Below, piece by piece: positions 33,933 to 42,392 of a DNA stretch of 64,000 nucleotides. Source of the DNA: Rothia halotolerans (lineage in GTDB: Bacteria > Actinomycetota > Actinomycetes > Actinomycetales > Micrococcaceae); contig NZ_NOIU01000005.1 in NCBI RefSeq assembly GCF_004136635.1, positions 124,001-188,000 on the forward strand. The letters are read 5' to 3'. Position 1 is the stretch's first letter. Each line of letters begins with the position of its first letter. The notes under the pieces were generated by a model. That model ran no database searches. It had not been told where the DNA came from and saw nothing but the letters and a program-made list of their open reading frames with translations. The translations under genes were made by a program, and so were the position numbers.

Positions 33933-34592
33933 GTGATTGAGGTTCTCATCGTCGATGACCAGCCGCTCATGGCCAAAGCCCTGAAGGTATTCGTCGACGG
34001 CTCCGAAGGTATGACGGTGGTGGGCGAGGCCTCCGACGGCGCCGAGGCGATCCGGCAGGCGGAGATCCTCTCCCCGGACGTCGTCGTGATGGACATGCAG
34101 ATGCCGGTGATGGACGGCGTGGAGGCCACCCGGATCATCACCCGGGACCTCCCGAAGGCGCGCGTGCTGGCGGTCACCACCTTCTCCTCGGAGCAGTACC
34201 TCGTCCCCGCGCTGCGCGCCGGCGCCTCCGGCTACCTGGTCAAGGACGCGGAGCCGGAGGAGGTCGTCGCGGCGATCCGCGGCGTGTACGAGGGCAGCGG
34301 CGTCATCGCGCCGCAGGTGGCCTCGGACCTCATCGACGCCGTCCGGGAGGTCTCCACCGGACCGCTCCAGCCGGGCGGCCTCGTCGAGCACGGGCTGACG
34401 GAGCGGGAGCTCGCCGTCGTGCTCTCCTTGGCGCGGGGGAACTCGAACTCCGAGATCGCGGCCGAGCTGTTCCTCGCCGAGGCCACGGTGAAGACCCACA
34501 TGGGTCGGATCATGGACAAGTGGGGCGTGCGGGACCGGGTGCAGGTCCTGATCCACGCGGCTCAGCTCGGCCTGGTGAGGATCGGGGTCTAG
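33933..34592 (+). CDS. NarL/LuxR-family response regulator
   Basis: A 219-residue regulator: receiver domain with acidic pocket IVDDQ, phospho-Asp in VVMDMQMP, Thr in AVTTFS and Lys in YLVKDAE, then a LuxR-type helix-turn-helix (LTERELAVVLSLARGNSNSEIAAEL). The GTG at 33933 follows AAGGAGG. It is the partner of the kinase on the other strand. Direct repeats upstream of its own gene suggest autoregulation together with the peptide gene. Confidence 0.92.
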   Translation: MIEVLIVDDQPLMAKALKVFVDGSEGMTVVGEASDGAEAIRQAEILSPDVVVMDMQMPVMDGVEATRIITRDLPKARVLAVTTFSSEQYLVPALRAGASGYLVKDAEPEEVVAAIRGVYEGSGVIAPQVASDLIDAVREVSTGPLQPGGLVEHGLTERELAVVLSLARGNSNSEIAAELFLAEATVKTHMGRIMDKWGVRDRVQVLIHAAQLGLVRIGV

Positions 34593-34622
34593 GACTCCCG
34601 CGGAAGACCTCGCCGGGGCCCG

Positions 34623-35495
34623 TCACCCCGCGAACGGTCGTACCGGCTGTCCGGTCGTTCCCGGCTCGGCCACGAAGACCGCGCCGGCTTCCGGCTGCTC
34701 TCCCTCGGGCACGTTCTCGCGGCTCGTCGTGATGAACAGGCGCTCGAGCCCCGGGCCGCCGAAGGTGCAGGCCGAGACGTTGGTGACCGGCAGCTCGACC
34801 ACCTCGACCAGCCGCCCCCGGGGATCCCGGCACTCCACCCGGGAACCGCCGTAGATCGCCGTCCAGACGTTGCCCTCGGCGTCGACGCAGAGCCCGTCGG
34901 GACCCGCTGCGTCGGCGTCGTCGAGGGCGAACAGCGGGCGCGGGTCGTGCAGACCGGCCTCGGGGTCCCAGGAGTAGACGGTCGTCCGGTGGGACGGGGT
35001 GTCGTTGTAGTAGGCGAGGGCTCCATCCGGGCTCCAGCCGATCCCGTTCGAGACGGTGACGTCTGCGCGTATCGTGCGGCGGCTGCCGTCCGCGGAGACC
35101 TCGACGAGCACTGCGCCGCCGGTCTCCTGGTCGTAGCGCGTGGAGCCGACGAGGAGGGTGCCGGCGGGGGAGCAGCCGCCCTCGTTGAGCCGCGCGGCCG
35201 GGTCCTCGAGCACGGTCGAGAAAGGCCGCAGGCCGCCGAGGGCCGGATCCTCGGTCACGCTCAGGCCGTGCTCCGTGGCCACGACGGCACCGCCTCCGGC
35301 GCGGGGCCGCAGCATCGCGGCGATCGGGCTCCCCACCTCCGCGACGGCGATGCCCGCCGCGCTCTCGGTGAGCACGCGTCCGTTCGTCATGTCGACCCAT
35401 CGCAGCGTGTTCGCGACGGGAGAGCCGTCATCGGGCCACCAGACGGGGCCTTCGGCGTGGAACGCCACGGGGTCGGTGTGCTGCGCGGCATGCAT
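34623..35495 (-). CDS. SMP-30/gluconolactonase-like beta-propeller protein
   Basis: A 290-residue six-bladed propeller of the SMP-30/regucalcin family. Metal and active-site positions are seen in AEGPVWW (Glu), RLNEGG, SNGIGWSPDG (Asn) and GPDGLCVDAEGNVW (Asp), enough for lactonase activity. The start at 35495 begins just before the conserved AEGP region. It converges on the response regulator with a 30-bp gap. Hydrolysis of a sugar lactone is the family function; the substrate is unknown. Confidence 0.85.
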   Translation of the reverse strand: MHAAQHTDPVAFHAEGPVWWPDDGSPVANTLRWVDMTNGRVLTESAAGIAVAEVGSPIAAMLRPRAGGGAVVATEHGLSVTEDPALGGLRPFSTVLEDPAARLNEGGCSPAGTLLVGSTRYDQETGGAVLVEVSADGSRRTIRADVTVSNGIGWSPDGALAYYNDTPSHRTTVYSWDPEAGLHDPRPLFALDDADAAGPDGLCVDAEGNVWTAIYGGSRVECRDPRGRLVEVVELPVTNVSACTFGGPGLERLFITTSRENVPEGEQPEAGAVFVAEPGTTGQPVRPFAG

Positions 35496-35595
35496 ACTTC
35501 TTATTCTATGGATCCGCCTGCGCCTTCGTATAGTCGGGTTGTGAGCGTCAGCCGGAAGCCGGAGCAGACGGACACGTCGAGGGATGCGGGGCACG

Positions 35596-36249
35596 ATGAA
35601 CGGACACAGCGGAAAAGACTTCTGGGTGCGTGTGGGATATGCGCTCCTCGGGGTCGCGGTGATCGGGCTCGGGGCCTCGATCCTCCAGGTCGGCGGCGTC
35701 GGCGTGGACCCCTACACCGCGCTCAACATCGGCGTCAGCGACCAGCTGGGATGGACGCTGGGAAGCTACCAGCTCCTGAGCAACATCGTGCTCTTCATCC
35801 CGGTGCTGATCTGGGGGAGGCAGTACATCGGCTGGGGGAGCGTCATCAACATGGTGATGACGGGGTTCTTCATCGACCTCTTCTCCGCGGTCCTCGAGCT
35901 CTTCGTCCCCGATGAGCGCTCCCTGCTCGTCATGACGGTGTTCTTCGTGCTCGGCAGCATCACCTTCGCGTTCGGAGCGAGCGCATACATGACCGCGGGG
36001 CTGGGCACGGCGCCGTACGACGCGATCGCGCCCATGATCGTGGACCACACCCGGTGGGAGTACCAGAAGGTGCGTGTCCCCCAGGACGTCCTCGTGGTGG
36101 CGTCCGCTGTGCTCTTCCGCGGCCCGGTGGGCTTCGGCACGGTCATGACGGCGTTCTTCAACGGCCCGCTGATCCAGTTCTTCACGAAGCGGGTGCACCA
36201 GCCCGTGCTGGCGAAGCTGACGGGGTCCCCCGTGGAGGAGGCCGGCTGA
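35596..36249 (+). CDS. YczE/YyaS/YitT-family integral membrane protein
   Basis: A 217-residue membrane protein with five hydrophobic helices and the family segments LGASILQVGGVGVDPYTALN and TAGLGTAPYDAI. ATG 35596 is chosen over the in-frame ATG at 35584. The function is not established for the family; some members lie near siderophore or antibiotic genes. Confidence 0.82.
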   Translation: MNGHSGKDFWVRVGYALLGVAVIGLGASILQVGGVGVDPYTALNIGVSDQLGWTLGSYQLLSNIVLFIPVLIWGRQYIGWGSVINMVMTGFFIDLFSAVLELFVPDERSLLVMTVFFVLGSITFAFGASAYMTAGLGTAPYDAIAPMIVDHTRWEYQKVRVPQDVLVVASAVLFRGPVGFGTVMTAFFNGPLIQFFTKRVHQPVLAKLTGSPVEEAG

Positions 36250-36355
36250 CGGGTTGCCCCCGGTCAGGCACGCGCCTGGAGCTCGCGAACCCCTCGGAGG
36301 CTCTCGGCCGGCGCTCCTCCGCCGCTCCTCGCACCCGGGCCACCGGGTCCGGCCG

Positions 36356-36404
36356 CCGCGGAGGCGTCGGCTTACGCCCCTTTGCGGGGCCGGCGCCTCC
36401 GCGG
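36356..36404. terminator. Bidirectional terminator
   Basis: A 16-bp stem with one mismatch (36356-36371 with 36389-36404) encloses a second small GCCCC/GGGGC hairpin. It lies between convergent genes, the YczE-like protein and the siderophore operon end. Confidence 0.7.
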
Positions 36405-36414
36405 GCCCGCGCGC

Positions 36415-37434
36415 TCAGCGGCGGAGGGTCAGCGTCGTGCAGCGGATGTAGCCCCCGCCCTTGGCAAGCTCGCTGATCCGGGGCGTGTGGGTCCGGAGCC
36501 CCCGCTCCTCCAGCGCCGCCCGCAGCCGGGGCGCGCTCGCGCTCATCACGACGTCGTGCCCGGTGGAGACCAGGTTGCACGCGAAGTGCTCGCGGGCCTC
36601 CCGCTCGTCCACCTCGATGAGGTCGACGCCCTCCAGGCTGCGCAGCGCCTCCCGGCTGGGGGCGTCGAAGGCCTCGGGGCAGTAGGCGATCAGTCCGGGG
36701 GAGCCCTCGGAGGGCTCGGCGACGACCGCCAGGGCGAGGTCGATGTCGTAGTAGAAGCTGTCCTCCCAGCCGGTGACGCCGTTGACCACCGGGGCGCCGG
36801 CGTCGTCGAGCTGGGGCACGGTGCGCAGCTGCACGCGCTCCAGGCCGAGGGCCTCACAGGCGAAGGCCTGGGCCTCGGCGTCGGACCGGTAGCCCTGGCC
36901 GCAGAGGGCGTAGCGGCCGCAGACCAGCGCGTCGCCCTGGCCGGAGAACCTCGTCCCGGCGGGGGCCTCGAGCGTGGCGAATCCGAGGCCCTCGAGGAGC
37001 TGGCGGGCGTGCTCCTCCTCGGCCCGGCGGGCGTGCGGCAGCCGGGCCATCACCGCGGTCCCGCCGTGCAGCAGCGCCCAGTTGGCGGTGTACACCCCGT
37101 CCTGGCTCTCCTCCGGCGGATCCACCGAGACCACCTCGACGCCGACCCGCTCCAGGGTCTGCCGGATCTCCCGGTGCTCCTCGACGGCGGCGTCCCGGTC
37201 CAGGGCGGCTTCCGAGTAGTACGGGTTGAGCGCATCGGTGGTGCGGAAGTGCTCGGGCGAGGACATCAGCACCACGGGGTTGAACGGCGGGGTCCCGGCG
37301 GAGCGCTCGGCGGCGTCGCGAGCCGAGGCCCCGGGACGGGCCGCGGGCGCGGGGCGTGCCGACGTGCCGGTGCGGATCGACGCCTCGGGGCGGGCCGATG
37401 CCCCTGCGGGAGCCGGCGCGGCGGTCCGGCTCAT
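36415..37434 (-). CDS. Dimethylargininase/arginine-deiminase-like amidinohydrolase
   Basis: A 339-residue pentein-fold protein (DDAH/arginine deiminase superfamily) with a Ser/Ala/Arg-rich N-terminal stretch of about 45 residues. The nucleophile cysteine is near the C-terminus in GGGYIRCTTL, and GTRFSGQGDALV and STGHDVVMSA are conserved. The catalytic histidine normally found in a HxD motif reads DID (FYYDIDLAL), so the chemistry may differ. Its ATG overlaps the N-hydroxylase stop (ATGA), making it the last gene of the siderophore precursor operon. Supplying ornithine or modifying a guanidino group of the siderophore are possible roles. Confidence 0.72.
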   Translation of the reverse strand: MSRTAAPAPAGASARPEASIRTGTSARPAPAARPGASARDAAERSAGTPPFNPVVLMSSPEHFRTTDALNPYYSEAALDRDAAVEEHREIRQTLERVGVEVVSVDPPEESQDGVYTANWALLHGGTAVMARLPHARRAEEEHARQLLEGLGFATLEAPAGTRFSGQGDALVCGRYALCGQGYRSDAEAQAFACEALGLERVQLRTVPQLDDAGAPVVNGVTGWEDSFYYDIDLALAVVAEPSEGSPGLIAYCPEAFDAPSREALRSLEGVDLIEVDEREAREHFACNLVSTGHDVVMSASAPRLRAALEERGLRTHTPRISELAKGGGYIRCTTLTLRR

Positions 37435-38864
37435 CGGGCGGCGCCGGCGCGCTCGCCGGTGAGGGAGGCGAGGATCTCGCCGGCCCGCAGCGCGATGTTG
37501 GACAGCAGCGTCGCGGAGACCCCGTGCTGGTGCTGGGTGATCCCGACCGCCACCAGGCGCCCCTCGGCGGGGGCCTGCCAGCGCACCGAGTAGTCGCGCT
37601 CGGCGACCACGCGGCCCTCGGCGTCGCGGGCCAGCAGGTCGGCGTCCTCGCCCAGCAGCGCCCGCAGGTCCAGCGGCCGGTAGCCGGTACCCAGCGCCAG
37701 GACGTCGCTGCGCAGGTGCTCGACGTCGCCGTCCAGGTCGTTGCGCACCGCCACGTCCAGGCCGTCCTCGCTCGGCTCGACGCCGGCGATCCGCGAGGCG
37801 TCGTGGAAGACGATCCGCTCCCGCCCGGCCCACGAATCCGCGTACCAGGCGTCGTAGAGAGCCTGGATGGTGCTCTCGTGGACCACCGAGTTGTTGGTGT
37901 TCGCGTGGATGCGGCCCAGGCGCTCGCGGACCTCCTCGGGCGCCTCGTAGAGCCGGTCGATCGAGGTGTTGTCGAAGATCCGGTTGGCGAACGGCGTGGA
38001 GTCGGCCGGCACGATGCCGAAGCGCGAGTGCACCAAGTGGACCCGCGCGTCGGGGAAGCGGGAGCGCAGGTCCAGGGCCACCTCGGCCGCGCTCTGCCCG
38101 CCGCCGAGCACGACGGCGGAGCGCACCTCGCCCAGCCCCTCGACCCGGTGCAGGTACCGCGAGGTGTGCAGCACCCGCTCGTCCTCGGGCAGCCCCTCGG
38201 GCACGTTCGGCTGCAGTCCCGCGGCGACGACGACGTGGCGCGCCAGCACGGTCGAGACCCCCTCGGGCCCCTCCACGGTGACGCGGTAGCCGGTGATCGT
38301 CTCCCCGGAGCGCTGCGGCTGAACGGCGGTCACGCGGTGGCGGTACCGCACGTACTCGGCGAGCCGCTCCGCCGCCCACCGGAGGTAGGCGAAGAACTCC
38401 ACGCGCAGCGGCGCCGAGGACCCGCGGTTGAAGAAGTCGTGGATCCGGCCCCGCTCCACCAGGAAGTTGAGGAAGCTCAGGGAGGAGGTCGGGTTCCGGA
38501 ACGTCACGAGGTCCTTGGCGAAGGAGACCTGGAGGCCGGCGTCGGGCAGCAGCATCCCCTCGTGCCAGGAGGGGCCCTCCGCGGCGTCGAAGAACACGGC
38601 GTGCTGGGCGCCGGGGTCCTCCGAGCAGGCGGCGGCCAGCGCCATGTTGGAGGGGCCGAAGCCGACGCCGACGATGTCGTACCGCTCCTCGCCCTCGCCG
38701 GACGCGGGGCCGGCGGCGCCGCCGCCGGGGGAGGCCGTGCGGGCGGGAGACCCGGCGTCGAGGCCGGCCGGACGGGCGGGGGGGCCCTCCGCCCGGGGGC
38801 CGCGGTCCGTCGCGAGGCCGTCGTCCGTGCGGGCGGGGAGCCGGAGGTCCGAGGTGGCGGTCAT
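37431..38864 (-). CDS. L-lysine/L-ornithine N-monooxygenase (siderophore amine hydroxylase)
   Basis: A 477-residue flavin N-hydroxylase of the IucD/SidA/PvdA group. After a 60-residue low-complexity N-terminus come the FAD motif VGVGFGPSNMALA, FLNFLVERGR, the NADPH motif VLGGGQSAAEVA and the C-terminal LGTGYRPL. It makes the N-hydroxy diamine that becomes a hydroxamate iron ligand. GGAAGGAC precedes the ATG, which overlaps the upstream stop. Lysine versus ornithine preference cannot be decided. It is in one operon with catechol (DHB) genes, implying a mixed catecholate-hydroxamate siderophore. Confidence 0.88.
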   Translation of the reverse strand: MTATSDLRLPARTDDGLATDRGPRAEGPPARPAGLDAGSPARTASPGGGAAGPASGEGEERYDIVGVGFGPSNMALAAACSEDPGAQHAVFFDAAEGPSWHEGMLLPDAGLQVSFAKDLVTFRNPTSSLSFLNFLVERGRIHDFFNRGSSAPLRVEFFAYLRWAAERLAEYVRYRHRVTAVQPQRSGETITGYRVTVEGPEGVSTVLARHVVVAAGLQPNVPEGLPEDERVLHTSRYLHRVEGLGEVRSAVVLGGGQSAAEVALDLRSRFPDARVHLVHSRFGIVPADSTPFANRIFDNTSIDRLYEAPEEVRERLGRIHANTNNSVVHESTIQALYDAWYADSWAGRERIVFHDASRIAGVEPSEDGLDVAVRNDLDGDVEHLRSDVLALGTGYRPLDLRALLGEDADLLARDAEGRVVAERDYSVRWQAPAEGRLVAVGITQHQHGVSATLLSNIALRAGEILASLTGERAGAAR

Positions 38865-40015
38865 AGAAGTCCTTCCAGAGTGCGGAGCATGGTGCTGAAT
38901 TTCGCGCCGGTCTCCTCGTGTTCGCCGGCCGGGGTGGAGCCGGAGACGACGCCGGCCCCCGCGTAGAGGGTCAGCGCCTCCCCCCGGCTGCTGGCGCAGC
39001 GCAGGACGAGCGACCAGCGGCCGTTGCCGCTGGAGTCGGTCCATCCCACCAGCCCCGAGTAGAAGCCGCGCGAGGCGCCCTCCAGCTCGCGGATCATGCG
39101 CAGCGCGGGAGCGGCCGGGGTCCCGCCCACGGCGGGGGTGGGGTGCAGCGCCAGGGCGGCCTCCAGGGCGGAGACCTCCGGATGCAGCCGGCCGGTGATC
39201 CGGGTGCCCAGGTGCCACATGGCGTCGGTGCCGAACAGCTCGGGCTCCTCCGGGAGGCTGAGCTCCTCGGCCAGCGGCGCGAGGGCCTCGGCGATGTGCC
39301 GGGTGACGAACCGGTGCTCGTGGAGGTCCTTCGCCGAGGCGGAGAGCCGCTCGGCGGCGGTCTCGGCGTCGAGCCCTCCCGGCGTGCGCGGCAGGGAGCC
39401 GGCGAGCGGATGGGTCAGGAACCGGGAGTCGCTGACGTCGGCGATGATCTCGGGGCTGGCGCCCACCCAGGTCTCGCCCTCGGCCCGGCGGACCCGGAAC
39501 ACGTCGGCGCGGCGGCTCGAGGCGGCCAGGCGCTCGGCGATGAGGCGGGAGGCCTCCGGGAGGCGGGCGGCGTCGAGGGCCAGCGTCATGGTGCGGGAGA
39601 GCACCGCCTTCTCCGCCTCGCCCGCCTCGATCCGGCGCAGCGCCTCCGCCACGATGGCCCGGTAGGCGGGGGAGTCGGCCGGCGGGCGGGCATCGCCCTC
39701 GGCGCCGAGCGAGGTCGCCTCCACGGTGCGGGGGCGCCACGCGGCGCGGTCGGCCACGTGCAGGTCGGCGGGCTCGGTGAGGTCGAAGGGGATGAGGCCG
39801 TACAGGAGCTGGGTGCGCCCGGTGGCACGCTCGCGGTCCCGCAGCCGCTCGAGGAGGTCCCGGGCGGCCTCGGGGGAGGAGAGGACAGGGGTGAGACGGT
39901 CCCCGCCTTCGGCGCGCAGGGTCCAGCGGCCCGAGGTCATGGTGAAGTCCGGGTCCAGGCGGGCGGGGTCCGCGGGCGCGGGGGAGGATCCGGTGCGGAG
40001 GGTCTCGAGGCTCAT
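38861..40015 (-). CDS. dhbC: Isochorismate synthase
   Basis: A 384-residue chorismate-utilising enzyme (EntC/DhbC type), converting chorismate to isochorismate with Mg2+. Typical segments are EKAVLSRTMTLAL, THPLAGSLPRTP, FVTRHIAEAL, HLGTRITGRLHPEVSAL and GFYSGLVGW. The start at 40015 overlaps the upstream dehydrogenase stop (ATGA). It is the first committed step of 2,3-dihydroxybenzoate synthesis; the other two enzymes are the upstream genes of this operon. Confidence 0.92.
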   Translation of the reverse strand: MSLETLRTGSSPAPADPARLDPDFTMTSGRWTLRAEGGDRLTPVLSSPEAARDLLERLRDRERATGRTQLLYGLIPFDLTEPADLHVADRAAWRPRTVEATSLGAEGDARPPADSPAYRAIVAEALRRIEAGEAEKAVLSRTMTLALDAARLPEASRLIAERLAASSRRADVFRVRRAEGETWVGASPEIIADVSDSRFLTHPLAGSLPRTPGGLDAETAAERLSASAKDLHEHRFVTRHIAEALAPLAEELSLPEEPELFGTDAMWHLGTRITGRLHPEVSALEAALALHPTPAVGGTPAAPALRMIRELEGASRGFYSGLVGWTDSSGNGRWSLVLRCASSRGEALTLYAGAGVVSGSTPAGEHEETGAKFSTMLRTLEGLL

Positions 40016-40797
40016 CGCTGGGTCGCACCCCCGTCCACGCTGATCTCGGCCAGCGCCACGTGCGCGGCGCGCGGGGAGACGAGGAACTCGACGACCTCGG
40101 CGACGTCGTGCGCCTCGGCGACCCGGCCGAGCGGGATGCCGGGGCGGAACACGCTCGGGTCCCCGGCCACGGCCTCCGCGGAGCGATCGGCGCCGCCCCA
40201 CAGCGTCTCGACCATCGGCGTCCGGGTGGTCCCCGGGTTCACGACGTTGCAGCGGATCCCGTGCTCCGCGACCTCCAGGCCGAGGCTGCGGGTGTAGTGG
40301 GAGGCGAAGGCCTTGCTCGCGCCGTAGGCGGAGAAGCCGGCCCGCGGCCCGTTGCCCGCGTTGGAGGCGATGGTCACGATGGCCCGCTCGGGGCGCTCGC
40401 CGGGGACGTGCCCGCCCTGCTCCGCCATGATGCGCGCGGCCTCGGCGCTGACGTGGGCCACGCCCAGGGCGTTGACCTCGACCATGCGCCGCAGCTCCGC
40501 GTCGGGGGTCTCCAGGGCGGGGACGGAGGCCAGGACGCCGGCGGCGTTGACGACGGCGCGCAGACGGTAGCGGGAGGCCAGGCCGCACAGTGCCGCCCGG
40601 ACGGCGCCGGCGTCGGAGACGTCGAGGGCCAGGCGCTCGACGCCGGCCGCCTCCTCGCCGGAGGCGGCCGCGACGTCGGCGGCGATCACCACCGCGTCGC
40701 CGTGGTCCCCCGCCCGCCGGGCCAGCAGCTCGACGACGGCACGCCCGATCCCTCCGGAGGCCCCCGTGACGAGGATGGCCGTGGGTTCCGGGCTCAT
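40012..40797 (-). CDS. dhbA: 2,3-dihydro-2,3-dihydroxybenzoate dehydrogenase
   Basis: A 261-residue SDR of the EntA/DhbA type. NAD is bound at VTGASGGIGRAV; catalysis uses Ser in TIASNAG and Tyr/Lys in YGASKAF. It oxidises dihydro-DHB, formed by the isochorismatase, to 2,3-dihydroxybenzoate. Both ends overlap neighbours by 4 bp. The family assignment as a DHB dehydrogenase rests on operon context as well as length. Confidence 0.88.
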   Translation of the reverse strand: MSPEPTAILVTGASGGIGRAVVELLARRAGDHGDAVVIAADVAAASGEEAAGVERLALDVSDAGAVRAALCGLASRYRLRAVVNAAGVLASVPALETPDAELRRMVEVNALGVAHVSAEAARIMAEQGGHVPGERPERAIVTIASNAGNGPRAGFSAYGASKAFASHYTRSLGLEVAEHGIRCNVVNPGTTRTPMVETLWGGADRSAEAVAGDPSVFRPGIPLGRVAEAHDVAEVVEFLVSPRAAHVALAEISVDGGATQR

Positions 40798-41474
40798 GCG
40801 GTCAGGACCCCGCCGGCGGCGCCCGCGCCCACGGCCGCGCCGCGGGCCAGGTCGGCCTTGACGTCGGCGCTCAGGCAGGTCTGGCCGCACCGGGAGGCCA
40901 CGTAGTCGAGGGCCATGCGGTGGTCCTCCTCGGTGAAGTCCGCCTGGGCGTCGGCGACGAAGAACACCTGGAAGCCGAGCATGAAGGCGGCCAGCGCGGT
41001 GGTCATGCAGCCGATGTGGGAGTAGACGCCGGTGATGATCAGCTGGTCGCGGCCGTGGTTGCGCATGCGGTGCTCGAGGTCGCTGCGGAAGAAGGCGCTG
41101 TAGCGCCACTTGGTGAGCACGATGTCGCGCTCGGTCGGGGCGAGCCGGTCGATGATCGCGGCGGCCCGCTCGTCGTCGAGCCCGGGGCCCCAGAACTCGG
41201 TCAGCAGCTGGCGGTCGGCCGGGTCCTGCGAGGGCGGCTGGGCCGTGTAGATGGCGGGCACGCCGGCCTCGGCGCAGGCGGCCCGGATCGAGGCGATCTC
41301 CTCGACGGCGAGGCTGATCTGAGCGTCAGGGCCGCCGTCGAAGGCGTCCACGAAGTGGTTCTGCATGTCGTGGACCAGCAGCATGGCGCGACGCGGGTCC
41401 AGGGTCCAGGAGGTGCGGTTCTTCCACCGCTCGCCGGGATCCAGTCGGTACGGCGTGATGAGTGGCAGGCTCAC
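40794..41474 (-). CDS. dhbB: Isochorismatase without aryl-carrier domain
   Basis: A 226-residue isochorismatase with the catalytic triad Asp (LLVHDMQNHF), Lys (VLTKWRYSAF) and Cys (GVYSHIGCMTTAL). EntB and DhbB are usually about 285-310 residues with a C-terminal aryl-carrier domain carrying a pantetheine serine; here the protein stops after the hydrolase domain. A carrier protein must be encoded elsewhere. The start is GTG 41474, with AGGAG inside an iron-box-like palindrome. It is the first gene of the five-gene operon. Confidence 0.88.
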   Translation of the reverse strand: MSLPLITPYRLDPGERWKNRTSWTLDPRRAMLLVHDMQNHFVDAFDGGPDAQISLAVEEIASIRAACAEAGVPAIYTAQPPSQDPADRQLLTEFWGPGLDDERAAAIIDRLAPTERDIVLTKWRYSAFFRSDLEHRMRNHGRDQLIITGVYSHIGCMTTALAAFMLGFQVFFVADAQADFTEEDHRMALDYVASRCGQTCLSADVKADLARGAAVGAGAAGGVLTA

Positions 41475-41520
41475 TTAGGCTCTCCTAAATTCGGGGTGAA
41501 CTTGAATTAAGCTACACCAA
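41470..41520 (-). promoter_or_regulatory. Two iron-box-like sites at the siderophore operon start
   Basis: On the minus strand TTAGGAGAGCCTAAG (from 41488 down) matches the IdeR/DtxR consensus at 12 of its first 14 positions and contains the AGGAG ribosome-binding site. It runs into the GTG start. A second, weaker match, TTGGTGTAGCTTAATTCAA (41520-41502), lies just upstream with 12 of 19 matches. Iron repression of the operon is expected. Confidence 0.65.
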
Positions 41521-41644
41521 GCTGTCTTTATTGAAAACGGGTCGAAGTGACTGTAGCGCAGGCGGCTGGGGCGTTGACTGAACGGTCACGTGGGTGTATC
41601 CGGGGTCGGCGTGCGGGCTGATGGGAGGCGTGATTCCGCGGAAG

Positions 41645-41663
41645 TTTACTAAGCCTTACCTTA
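41645..41663 (+). promoter_or_regulatory. Possible third iron box
   Basis: TTTACTAAGCCTTACCTTA matches the iron-box consensus at about 13 of 19 positions. It lies in the 335-bp divergent gap between the siderophore operon and the YdeI-like gene, 147 bp before the latter. No gene is seen in the gap. Confidence 0.45.
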
Positions 41664-41809
41664 TTCCTCCCGCGCGCGGAGGGCGGCGGCATGTGGGAAG
41701 TTCCACTCCGCGATCCTCCGCAGGGCCTCCGCGGGGCCTCCGCGGGACCTGGCCCGGGCCTCCCTGTGGGAGACTGATCAGCACATACGACGACGCGACA
41801 GGGGCGGTC

Positions 41810-42376
41810 ATGGGCGAGGAGCCGGAGCTGATCGTGGCGGACGTCCTCGCCTGGCGGGACTGGCTGGACCGGCACGAGCACGCCTCCGAGGGCGTATGGC
41901 TGGTCCTGGCCAAGAAGGGCGTCCTGGGGCCGACGTCGCTGACCTACGCACAGGCCCTCGAGGAGGCCCTGTGCAGCGGCTGGATCGACGGGCAGAAGAG
42001 GGGCCGCGACGCCGCGACCTTCCTCCAGCGCTTCACCCCGCGGCGTCGGCGCTCCCTGTGGTCCCTGCGGAACATCGGGATCGTCGAGCGGCTGATCGAG
42101 GAGGGCCGCATGCGGGAGCGGGGTCATGCCGAGGTCGCCGCGGCCCGGGCCGACGGGCGGTGGGAGCGGGCCTATCCCGGGGCCGTCGCCGCGCAGGCCC
42201 CGCCGGACCTCCTCGAGGCCCTGGCCGCCTCTCCCGCCGCGCTCGCCCGCTTTGAGTCCCTCGGCTCGCAGGGCCGGTACTCGGTGCTCTTCCCCCTCAT
42301 GACGGCCCCCGACGACGCCGTCCGGCGGCGCAGGCTGGAGCGGGCCGTGGAGGCGCTCGAGCGCGGCGAGGGGTGA
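41810..42376 (+). CDS. YdeI/OmpD-associated family protein
   Basis: A 188-residue protein of the YdeI family, recognised by VWLVLAKKG, LTYAQALEEALCSGWIDGQKRG and FTPRRRRSLWS. Members are small soluble proteins reported in connection with resistance to antimicrobials, but no activity is established. ATG 41810 is used; the frame extends upstream without family sequence. The C-terminus has the usual LARFESLGSQGRYSVLFPL region. Confidence 0.85.
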   Translation: MGEEPELIVADVLAWRDWLDRHEHASEGVWLVLAKKGVLGPTSLTYAQALEEALCSGWIDGQKRGRDAATFLQRFTPRRRRSLWSLRNIGIVERLIEEGRMRERGHAEVAAARADGRWERAYPGAVAAQAPPDLLEALAASPAALARFESLGSQGRYSVLFPLMTAPDDAVRRRRLERAVEALERGEG

Positions 42377-42392
42377 CGGGGCCGCTCGCCGT

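Noticed and set aside
38861-40588. Isochorismate synthase starting far upstream (575 codons)
   Set aside because: The extra part is out of frame with, and inside, the DHB dehydrogenase gene. The ATGA overlap at 40012-40015 gives the true start.
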